Source: Microbulbifer pacificus
GTDB lineage: Bacteria; Pseudomonadota; Gammaproteobacteria; Pseudomonadales; Cellvibrionaceae
Assembly (NCBI RefSeq): GCF_002959965.1
Contig: NZ_PREV01000026.1
Span: 906,501 to 970,500, forward strand
Direction of reading: 5' to 3'
DNA length: 64,000 nucleotides
The notes under the pieces were generated by a model. It was not told the origin of the DNA. It saw nothing but the letters and a program-made list of their open reading frames with translations, and made no database searches. This document shows positions 27,069-35,454 of the stretch, piece after piece. The position numbers and the translations under genes are program-made. The first letter of the stretch is position 1. The number at the start of each line of letters is the position of its first letter.

Positions 27069-27671
27069 TTATTCAACGAGATTTTCCCCACCGTCATCCA
27101 TTTTTCTGGGACGCTGCCAGTAGTTGTATTGCGGCGTCCACGAGTCGGCACCCGAACCCGCCATATTCAGCAGATCCCACATCACGCAGTAATTGTCACC
27201 CGGGCCGAAAACGCTGGCATTCTTACGGAAAATTCTGTTTTCCTCACGGACGTAAACTACCGCGCCGGGCATGTTGCCCTCGCCATCCACCACGCTCTGC
27301 TCCCGGATGTAATCGCCACCTCCATGACTGGCAAGTCGGAAGCGCCAGCCGCGACTGCTGGAAAAGCGACGCTGCACGTCGGGAGCATCCTTGGAGAGCA
27401 GCACCACGGACATGGCGGACTCCAGGTGCGGCAGCAGGCCGTTGAAGCCATCTGCCCAAAGGGTGCAGTAGCGGCAGCCCTGCCCCATGTTGTGAATGGC
27501 AAGCAGGGTGTCACTCTCACCAAACAGATTGAGCAGACTGACCTCACCCTGCAGGGTGTTGAAGGTGTAATTCGCCACTTCGACACCACTGGACTTTTTC
27601 TGCAATACCGCGAGTTTGTGTTTAAGCTCGCCGATCTGCTGTTGCAGTGCGGTAATTTCCTGCTGACTCAT
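27069..27671 (-). CDS. DUF899 family thioredoxin-like protein
   Basis: 200 aa. A short N-terminal coiled coil (~1-28) precedes a thioredoxin-like domain with G-Q-G-C-R-Y-C-T-L-W-A-D-G-F, a C-x-x-C that could be redox-active, and F-G-P-G-D-N-Y-C-V-M-W-D-L near the end. Such proteins are predicted cytosolic thiol-disulfide proteins of unknown target. Strong ribosome site GGAGGG. Starts 29 bp after the aconitase stop, so probably co-transcribed. Confidence 0.82.
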   Translation of the reverse strand: MSQQEITALQQQIGELKHKLAVLQKKSSGVEVANYTFNTLQGEVSLLNLFGESDTLLAIHNMGQGCRYCTLWADGFNGLLPHLESAMSVVLLSKDAPDVQRRFSSSRGWRFRLASHGGGDYIREQSVVDGEGNMPGAVVYVREENRIFRKNASVFGPGDNYCVMWDLLNMAGSGADSWTPQYNYWQRPRKMDDGGENLVE

Positions 27672-27700
27672 ACTTATTCCCTCCGGTAAATGTTTACCTG

Positions 27701-29644
27701 CTATGGGCCGATATTTTTCACCCTGTTGATCAAACCACCCGCAATCACCGTCGCCACTTCTTCCTCGTTCATATTGTGCGTAACGGTTAGGGTTTTTCCG
27801 TCACTGAGTTGCACCACCACATCCCGCCCCTGGTTTAACTGCGCGGGGAAATTGTCCACTGCGAGCACATCGCCCTGTTTCAGACGCGCCAGGTCTGCAG
27901 GTTTGGAAAACAGCAACGGCACTATGCCAAAATTGATCAGATTGCGGCGATGGATACGCGCCATGGAAACCGCGATCACTGCGCGCACGCCGAGATAGCG
28001 TGGCGCAATCGCGGCGTGTTCACGGCTGGAACCCTGGCCGTAGTTTTCTCCACCAATGACGAAACTGTCACCATTGTGCGTCTTCGCCCGCTGGTAAAAA
28101 CTGTCGTCGATACGGGAAAAGGTGTAGTGACTGATCGCGGGAATATTCGACCGCAGTGGCAGTATGTCAGTGCCGGCGGGCAGGATTTCATCGGTGGACA
28201 CATTGTCACCGGTCTTCAGCAGGACAGGACCTGAAACGGTTTCCGCCAAGGCATCAAATTCCGGCAGTGGCTGGATGTTGGGGCCCTTTTCCAATTCGAT
28301 GGCTACCGGAATTTCGCTGGAGAAGTCTCGCGGTGCCAGCATCAGCGAGCGCATGTCGTTGAGTCTTTCCGGCTCATTGAATACCGGATAGTCCATGTCC
28401 ATATCCCGCGGGTCGGTAATTTTTCCGCTGAGCGCACTCGCGGTAGCCGTCTCCGGGCTGCACAGGTACACCTGATCTTCCTTGGTACCAGAGCGACCGG
28501 GAAAATTACGTGGCACGGTGCGCAGGCTGATACGGCCACTGGCCGGCGCCTGCCCCATGCCGATACAGCCATTGCAACCGGTCTGGTGCAGACGCGCCCC
28601 GGCCTGCAGCAAACGGTTCAGGTCGCCATTACGGCTGATTTCCTCCAGTAACTGGCGGCTGCTGGGATTGATATCAAGTGACACTTGCTCGGGAATCCTG
28701 CGTCCATCCACCATTTTCGCCGGCACCACGAAATCCCGCAGGCCGGGATTGGCGGATGAACCAATGTAGCTTTGATAAATCGGTTTGCCCGCGACTTCGC
28801 GCACGGTGACGACCTTGCCGGGGCTGGACGGACAGGCAATCAGCGGTTCGATAGTGGAGAGATCGAGCTGTTCGCGATGATCATAGCTCGCGCCCTCTTC
28901 CGCCTGCAGGGCCACGAAGTCCTGCTCGCGGCCCTGCTGCCGAAGAAAGGCGCGAACATTTTCATCCGCCGGAAATACGCTGGCGGTCGCCCCCATTTCC
29001 TGCCCCATATTGGCGATGACATGGCGGTCCATGGCCGTGAGGGTGGCGAGCCCCGGGCCGTAATACTCGAAAATTTTATTCACACCGCCTTTCACATCGT
29101 AGCGGCGCAACATTTCCAGGATAACGTCTTTGGCGCTCACCCAGGGCGGCAACCTGCCGGTGACCTCGACACCGACAATCTCCGGCATCACCAGTGAAAA
29201 TGGCATGCCTGCCATGGCCAGTGCCACCTGCAGACCGCCCGCTCCCATGGCCAGCATCCCCATGGAGCCCCCGGCGCAGGTGTGGCTGTCGGAGCCGAGC
29301 AGGGTCTTGCCGGGTACACCAAAGCACGCCATGTGTACCGCATGACTGATGCCGTTGCCCGGGCGTGAGAACCACAGCCCCCATTTGCGCGCGGCACTCT
29401 GCAAAAAAAGGTGATCATCGGCATTTTTAAAGTCCGCCTGGATCAGGTTGTGATCCACATACTGCGCCGACACCTCGGTTTTCACACGCTCCAGGCCAAG
29501 CGCTTCAAACTCAAGCATGACCATAGTGCCTGTGGCGTCCTGGCACAGGGTCTGGTCAATTTTGAGCTGCACCGCCTCGCCGGCCCGCATGCGGCCACTG
29601 ACGAGATGTTGTTCAATCAATTGCTGGGTGAGATTTTTGGCCAT
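27701..29644 (-). CDS. Aconitate hydratase, Aquifex type
   Basis: 647-aa [4Fe-4S] hydro-lyase that isomerises citrate and isocitrate. Contains G-S-D-S-H-T-C (first cluster Cys) and C-N-G-C-I-G-M-G (the other two), plus the C-terminal swivel domain with G-S-S-R-E-H-A-A. It is much shorter than the AcnA (~890) and AcnB (~865) usual in gammaproteobacteria and matches the compact TIGR01342-like class. ATG at 29644 has GGAGT 8 bp upstream; a 22-codon extension is rejected. Whether it is the main aconitase or acts on a related substrate cannot be told from sequence. Confidence 0.87.
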   Translation of the reverse strand: MAKNLTQQLIEQHLVSGRMRAGEAVQLKIDQTLCQDATGTMVMLEFEALGLERVKTEVSAQYVDHNLIQADFKNADDHLFLQSAARKWGLWFSRPGNGISHAVHMACFGVPGKTLLGSDSHTCAGGSMGMLAMGAGGLQVALAMAGMPFSLVMPEIVGVEVTGRLPPWVSAKDVILEMLRRYDVKGGVNKIFEYYGPGLATLTAMDRHVIANMGQEMGATASVFPADENVRAFLRQQGREQDFVALQAEEGASYDHREQLDLSTIEPLIACPSSPGKVVTVREVAGKPIYQSYIGSSANPGLRDFVVPAKMVDGRRIPEQVSLDINPSSRQLLEEISRNGDLNRLLQAGARLHQTGCNGCIGMGQAPASGRISLRTVPRNFPGRSGTKEDQVYLCSPETATASALSGKITDPRDMDMDYPVFNEPERLNDMRSLMLAPRDFSSEIPVAIELEKGPNIQPLPEFDALAETVSGPVLLKTGDNVSTDEILPAGTDILPLRSNIPAISHYTFSRIDDSFYQRAKTHNGDSFVIGGENYGQGSSREHAAIAPRYLGVRAVIAVSMARIHRRNLINFGIVPLLFSKPADLARLKQGDVLAVDNFPAQLNQGRDVVVQLSDGKTLTVTHNMNEEEVATVIAGGLINRVKNIGP

Positions 29645-29740
29645 GGCTGACACTCCATTGAATTCGACACACGCCTTCGTCCCCGCGTCGACAGCATACT
29701 GAAACGACAACGCCCGATCGAGTGGGTAACCGGATAATTC

Positions 29741-32700
29741 TCAGTTGGAAAACTCCACGCGTGGGGCGCCGGAATCGTTCCCGATATAGTCCGGCGCGCA
29801 CTGGATAAAATCTTCCTGGTCGAGTCCGGCGCCGATGAAAAATTTCTGTACCTGGCGGCTGCGGCGATTGGAAAGTTGCAGCAGCTCTTCGCGCAGCCCC
29901 CGCGGCGGATCGCTGTAGAAGTTCTTGCGTTGTTCCCGGCTTCCGTACATGGCGCCCGTTTCATAGGGGAACATTACTTCCATATCCTGCGCCGTTGCCA
30001 CACCGCAGATTCCGGGTCTCGCTTTGGGGTTATCACGCATTTTTTCAATCATGCCGTTCAGACTGGCCTCGGCATCCGCGCTCAGCACATCGCTCCCGGG
30101 GGCGAATTCGATATCCGAAAAACTCACCGCGCGAAAACGCGCCCACGCGAGTTTCGCCAGACTGTAGAACCCCACCGGAGTGAAATAGGCAAACAGCGCT
30201 TCGAGGATAGCCCGTTGCAACAGATCACTGAAGATAAAACTGAAGTTGAATTTGGGATCGTAAAGTTCACCGGAGACCGGCATATTGAAATGCACGTCAC
30301 CATTGCCGTCTTTTAACAACGCCAGCGCCAGACTGAGGGGAATGATGCTTCTTTTTACTTTCAGGTGGTCGGTGTCGCGCACACGGCGCACTTTGATTTT
30401 TTCCAGTTTCATTTTTGCCAGGGCATCCACCTGGTTGTCATCCACCTTGATATCCACCAGTGCATCCAACTGACCCTGCAGAATTTTGTAGCCAAGCAGA
30501 GCGGCGATATAGGGGGTTGTGGGAATGAGGTTGGCGCCTTCAACATAACCGAGCAGTGAGGCATCCCACTGGTTGTCTTCCAGAAGATTCACCTGCCCGG
30601 CCAGGTGCATTTCGCTGAAGCCTCCAGCGCGCCCGTTCAGGATCACCAGTGCCGGCGGGTCCTCGTGATAGTTACTGACACCCCGCAACAGCAGGTTGAT
30701 ACGGCGCAGGGGGAGCTTGGCATCGTAATCACTCGTGCTGTCGAGCCAGAGAAAGCGTCCACGATCAACCGTGATCTGGTTCACCCGGTAGTGGAAGCGA
30801 TTGGCCTCGCGTGCGATATCTCCCCGCTGGTAGCGGTGGCGGTTCTCCTCCGGGGTCTGGCTGCGTAAGCGTTCCCACTCCCCAAGGTCGCCCTCGCGCC
30901 CACGCGCGAGCATGCTGTGGGGACGGATGAGGTCGATGGTGTCGATGTTGAGAATTTTCTCCGGCGGGAAATATTCAAACTGGTTTACCCGCAGCAGTTC
31001 GATTTCCGTGTTCCACTGGTGGTTGACGAATTCCTGCGCGCGCTCATCGCGACGAAACAGCTTGCCGCTGGCAATTTCCAGCGCCAGCAGACGAATGACG
31101 CCTTTCGCGACCGTCAGTCCCCGGGCGTCTGCGTATTCGGTTTCCAGCACGCGGTCGCCTTCGATACCCAGCACCGTCAACTGGTCCACGCGCGCCTGCG
31201 TCAACGCCAGGGTGCGCGTGGCAAAATCGTAGTGCCCGGTGGCGATCAGTTCCTGCACGTTTAAGCAGTGATTGAGATTGTTGATGTATCCGCGCGGCAG
31301 ACAACTGCTGATATTTTTCAGTCGCAGATTGTCGCTGACCAGTTCGCGGGTACCGAATCCCAGCAACTCCGCGTCCAGGGTTTCAACAAGGAGCAGGTCC
31401 GACGGTACACCGGCGGAAAAATCCGCCTGGGTAACACGCAGGCCCTCTACGCGTACATCGCGAAAATAGCGCTGCGCATCTCCACTGCCCAGCGCTCCGA
31501 ATCTGACCTTGTGCTGGCTGGACACGGAAATACGCCCCACCTCATAACAGGGCGCAAGGGACCTGTCGCCGAGTTGCACCGGACTGAAGCAACCGCTGAG
31601 CCCGCTCAGTTCGCCCTGCTCCAGTGCCAGTGCGCCACCGGAAAAGACCAGCCCACTCACCCCCAACCGGGTAAACCCAAGGCGCCGATGCTCTCCCTGG
31701 CGCAGGGCAACATCCTCCACCAGCACCTGCCCGTTCAAACGCAGGTCTTCTCCCTGGGCCAGGGTCTGCGACCCCGCTACCTGCAGCCGGCCAATGGCAA
31801 CGCACAACGGGTCGTGTACCGGCTGGCCCGGCGTCGGCGGCAGACAGCCGGAGAAATCCCGAGCCGCGAGATCCTCCACCTGTATTCGGGCACCACCGGG
31901 CCAGTGCAGAGATTGCCACGCGAGTTGCGACAGCTGCAGGATGGGCTTCCGGGTATCCGCGGACATCAGCTTCAGATCCGCCGCCGCCAGCGGCCCGAGC
32001 CGGATCCGGCCGTCACCGCGGAGATCCCCGTCAGTACCGCCGCCCAGACGCACCAGATTGTCGCCGCTCAGTTGCAGTCGCCCGGACGACAGGCATCCAC
32101 CCCAGCGCGCGCCAGCTGCGCTTGTGGCCAGCCAATCGTCAAGGCCGCAGCCATTCACGGCATCCAGACTCAGGTTGTGAAGATTGAGCTGGACCGGGTT
32201 GTCGTTGCCTGCGGCTCCGCGCTGCACCACGCCCAGGCTTTCGATGCGCAGCCGCTCAAGGGTCAGTTGCGCCGGATCCGACAGCCTGCGATGCAGCGCC
32301 AGCTGCGCGACGGCGACGCCGTCACCTTCCGATGCCACACCGCTACCGCGCACACAGCGAGGCAGGCCTCGATCGGGCGTTCCGCGCTCTGTCGCATCTT
32401 TCTGCGGCCAGCAGACCTCAAGTTCTTCGGCCTGCAGCTGTTGCAGTTTCCAGTCGGCGCGGGCACCGGCGATCCGCGGCAGGCTGACCTGGAGGGCGTG
32501 GCCGGCAAGCTGGTTTATTTCGACAGAGAACTGATCCTCACCACCGCTCAGTGAGAAATGTGACAGCGCCAGATCATTCATATCCGCATTGAAATGTCCG
32601 GGCGCATAATCCAGCGCGAACTGTGCTCCGGTGCGCAGGCTCGCCACATCCACACAGCGCTCGGGGCTCAGGCAGAACTCCGCCTTGTCCAGCGCCGCGC

Positions 32701-35167
32701 CAGGCAGCTGCAGGCGCGCGCGTGCCGGCTGCGTCTGCACACGAACATCCGCCTTTGGCATCGTGAATTGTGCCACGCGGAGCAGGGCGTCGCCGCTGGC
32801 ACTGGTGATATCGGCGCTGTCCAGTGACAGGTCTGCGGCAGTAAACCCGAGACGCATGTTGCCGTCCGTTTTTCTCTGCGCTTCAGTACTACTTGCGATC
32901 TTCTCCATCCGCAGATGCAGAGGCTGCTGCTGGCGCAATTGGTGCACGGCAAAGCACGCTGGGCGCCGGGTACCACCACTGTTGAGCAGCATTTGCCAGG
33001 AGGTGGGCAGACAGCCATCCAGACTGGTGAGGGACAGGGAAGCGAGTTCCAGTTCGGTTTCACGCACACCGAGGGGTGTGCCGATGGCCGCTCTTGCCGC
33101 CGCGTCTGCGGACGCGCGTGCTGCCTTCAACTCTTCCGGCGAAAGGCCTTTTTCCGCGCCGTCGACACCCTCGTCCGCGGCCCTTACTTCTTCCCCCCAC
33201 CAATGCGCGTCACCGCTGGCAAAGTACTCCCCCGGTTGCAGAGACTGCTGGCGCAGACGGAAAAATCCATTGCCGGTTTGCAGTTCGTTGAGGACAAGGC
33301 CCTTCTGTTGTGCCGGGTCCGCGCTCAGGTGGTCCGACAGCAGCAGCGTCGCCAGTTGCAGTTCGCCGAGAACCAGATAGGGAAATTCCTGCAGATCGAG
33401 AATGAAATCGCCGCGCCCGTCCAGTTTCCACACCCGTGCACACAGGGGGGACAGCCTCTGAGGCAACCAGCCATCCGGCACACATCCCCCCAGTCGCTCC
33501 AGCGCGATATCCTCCAGCAGGTAGCGCCGCTCCACCGGGGCGATCTCCGCACGCGCCCAATGGAATCCGCTCAGCAACAGAGTGGATGTATCGACGCTGC
33601 CTTCGCCCAACTGAAATTTAGCCAGCTGTAACGGTCCACTTTCCAGCTGCCACGACTGCGCCGGACGATTGCCCGCGGTGGACCTGCGCGGAAACTGCAG
33701 CGCAAATTGCTCCGGGAGCTGCAGACTGGCAACAGACACACACTGATCTTTACGCCCCCACAATGCCCCGGGCACACAGCCCGATGCACTGGCGAGGGAA
33801 AGCTGCTGCAGTTGCAGGCGGCGACTGCCATTGTGATAGCTGAGGGCACCAAGACGCAGGCTGCGGGTGTTGAGTGCATTGGCGGGCGGATGCGGTGCGT
33901 CCATGTCCAGCACCGTGCCCTGATCCAGGCTCGCTTCCGCTATCTCCACGCGGAAGCCGTCGCGCCACTCAAACCGCGTCGGTTGTGGCAGACGCAGACT
34001 GCCGGCGCGCAGACAATAGTGGTGCCGTGCACTGCGCAGGCGGCTTGGGCACCAGGAAAATCCGCTCGCCCCGGCGCTCTGCCACTGCAGGGATTTGTCC
34101 TCGCGGCGAAAATCAAAATCATTGATGGCGATGGTCGGCGCGTACCAGTTGGGGTGGCGACGGTTGTGGTAACGCACACGCACTTCCTGGCCATTGATTC
34201 GGTGCCAGGTAATTTCCGACTGCCTGCCGAAGGTAAAATTCGCGGGGCCCCGGACCTGTAACCGCCGCGCACTGGCGCAGTGACCGATGATGCGCCGGAA
34301 TCCCGGCACCGCTTCCGCCCAACGCTCGGGAGGACAACCGGCAAACTTCCGCACAAAGGTGTCGGCGACGCTGAGCAGATTCCCCGGGTGTTCAAAGCGG
34401 ATAGCGTCCGTTTTCAGGCGCACCAGCGCCACCGTGAGATTTTCCCCCGGTGTGCGCATCATGTCTCCCTCACCCGGCTCCTGTGCGCGGGCACCGGTGG
34501 ACGACGGCGATTTCTTCTGCGGCAACTCGTCCCATGCCAACACGTTATCGAGGGAGAAGCTGTCGGCACCTATGGCAAAGCGCAGCGGCTCCTGCGCTTC
34601 GCGGAACCCACTGACAAAAAAGTCCTCCAGTGCCACCTGCCCCATCCGTATACAGGTGGGCGTATCCCACTGAGGCTTATGCTGGTAACAGATCACACCG
34701 TGGCGCACTTTGGCGGCAACCAGATCCACACGCCAGTTTTTTGGCGTTTTCTCCCCCTCTCCCAGCCGCCAACCACCGATCTCCCAAACCCGGCCGCGCT
34801 CACCCGGTTCGGATTCGAGGTCCAGATAAACACGCTCAAGCTCTGCCAGTTTGACGTGAATCCGACCGCGCAACAGATGCCACCAGCTGAGTCCGAGAGT
34901 CGCCTCACCGACCTGGAATCCGCGCTCGGATTTGTTGCGTACCTGCACACCGCGAAGGTGCACACGCAGACGCGGCAGGGAAATATCCAGGTACTCGATC
35001 TGAGCTTCCAGACCGCGCTCGTGCAGCCAGCGTTGCACGGCACCGGGAAGTACCGTGGCGACCACGATGTTCAATGCGCCAATCAACAGCAGAAAGAACA
35101 CCAGCAGCCAAAGCAGCCGACGGGCCCCTCGGAATTCGGCGGAATTTTTATCTGCGGATGTGGACAT
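29741..35167 (-). CDS. Giant DUF748 / AsmA-like envelope protein
   Basis: 1,808 aa. One N-terminal membrane anchor (L-L-W-L-L-V-F-F-L-L-L-I-G-A-L-N) followed by a very long, mostly beta-rich periplasmic body with recurring L-x-L-x-x-L-x-L patterns, as in AsmA/YhdP bridge-like lipid transfer proteins. DUF748 signatures are towards the C-terminus (L-G-Y-K-I-L-Q-G-Q-L-D-A, then F-N-M-P-V-S-G-E-L-Y-D-P-K-F-N-F). The last ~120 residues (I-E-F-A-P-G-S-D-V-L-S-A-D-A-E) resemble an OmpA-like peptidoglycan-binding segment. Role in outer-membrane lipid homeostasis is inferred from the family. Many Cys-x-P motifs recur. Confidence 0.82.
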   Translation of the reverse strand: MSTSADKNSAEFRGARRLLWLLVFFLLLIGALNIVVATVLPGAVQRWLHERGLEAQIEYLDISLPRLRVHLRGVQVRNKSERGFQVGEATLGLSWWHLLRGRIHVKLAELERVYLDLESEPGERGRVWEIGGWRLGEGEKTPKNWRVDLVAAKVRHGVICYQHKPQWDTPTCIRMGQVALEDFFVSGFREAQEPLRFAIGADSFSLDNVLAWDELPQKKSPSSTGARAQEPGEGDMMRTPGENLTVALVRLKTDAIRFEHPGNLLSVADTFVRKFAGCPPERWAEAVPGFRRIIGHCASARRLQVRGPANFTFGRQSEITWHRINGQEVRVRYHNRRHPNWYAPTIAINDFDFRREDKSLQWQSAGASGFSWCPSRLRSARHHYCLRAGSLRLPQPTRFEWRDGFRVEIAEASLDQGTVLDMDAPHPPANALNTRSLRLGALSYHNGSRRLQLQQLSLASASGCVPGALWGRKDQCVSVASLQLPEQFALQFPRRSTAGNRPAQSWQLESGPLQLAKFQLGEGSVDTSTLLLSGFHWARAEIAPVERRYLLEDIALERLGGCVPDGWLPQRLSPLCARVWKLDGRGDFILDLQEFPYLVLGELQLATLLLSDHLSADPAQQKGLVLNELQTGNGFFRLRQQSLQPGEYFASGDAHWWGEEVRAADEGVDGAEKGLSPEELKAARASADAAARAAIGTPLGVRETELELASLSLTSLDGCLPTSWQMLLNSGGTRRPACFAVHQLRQQQPLHLRMEKIASSTEAQRKTDGNMRLGFTAADLSLDSADITSASGDALLRVAQFTMPKADVRVQTQPARARLQLPGAALDKAEFCLSPERCVDVASLRTGAQFALDYAPGHFNADMNDLALSHFSLSGGEDQFSVEINQLAGHALQVSLPRIAGARADWKLQQLQAEELEVCWPQKDATERGTPDRGLPRCVRGSGVASEGDGVAVAQLALHRRLSDPAQLTLERLRIESLGVVQRGAAGNDNPVQLNLHNLSLDAVNGCGLDDWLATSAAGARWGGCLSSGRLQLSGDNLVRLGGGTDGDLRGDGRIRLGPLAAADLKLMSADTRKPILQLSQLAWQSLHWPGGARIQVEDLAARDFSGCLPPTPGQPVHDPLCVAIGRLQVAGSQTLAQGEDLRLNGQVLVEDVALRQGEHRRLGFTRLGVSGLVFSGGALALEQGELSGLSGCFSPVQLGDRSLAPCYEVGRISVSSQHKVRFGALGSGDAQRYFRDVRVEGLRVTQADFSAGVPSDLLLVETLDAELLGFGTRELVSDNLRLKNISSCLPRGYINNLNHCLNVQELIATGHYDFATRTLALTQARVDQLTVLGIEGDRVLETEYADARGLTVAKGVIRLLALEIASGKLFRRDERAQEFVNHQWNTEIELLRVNQFEYFPPEKILNIDTIDLIRPHSMLARGREGDLGEWERLRSQTPEENRHRYQRGDIAREANRFHYRVNQITVDRGRFLWLDSTSDYDAKLPLRRINLLLRGVSNYHEDPPALVILNGRAGGFSEMHLAGQVNLLEDNQWDASLLGYVEGANLIPTTPYIAALLGYKILQGQLDALVDIKVDDNQVDALAKMKLEKIKVRRVRDTDHLKVKRSIIPLSLALALLKDGNGDVHFNMPVSGELYDPKFNFSFIFSDLLQRAILEALFAYFTPVGFYSLAKLAWARFRAVSFSDIEFAPGSDVLSADAEASLNGMIEKMRDNPKARPGICGVATAQDMEVMFPYETGAMYGSREQRKNFYSDPPRGLREELLQLSNRRSRQVQKFFIGAGLDQEDFIQCAPDYIGNDSGAPRVEFSN

Positions 35168-35454
35168 CTAGCAGCCAGTCGGACTTAGGCGCACAGGAAA
35201 CTTTGCGCGCGAACCGGGAAGCAACACGGCCCACACGCCTCCTACATTAAAGACCAGCCGCCATTCACCGGTTGGCGCACTTATTTCTATTGCACGATTT
35301 TTATCGGACTCCCTGCGCTTGTTCCGTTTTGAACTATTTTTTCAGGCGCCACATACCTCACGAACGGGCATCCCATCCGTGCTAAAGCGCCGCATCCCAT
35401 TACACTGTTTATATTTCGATCGCAGCGGCGCTGATTAATCAGGAACACCAGATC

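Noticed and set aside
31268..32554. 428-codon plus-strand frame inside the DUF748 gene
   Set aside because: Antisense shadow; Gln/Arg-rich with no family features.
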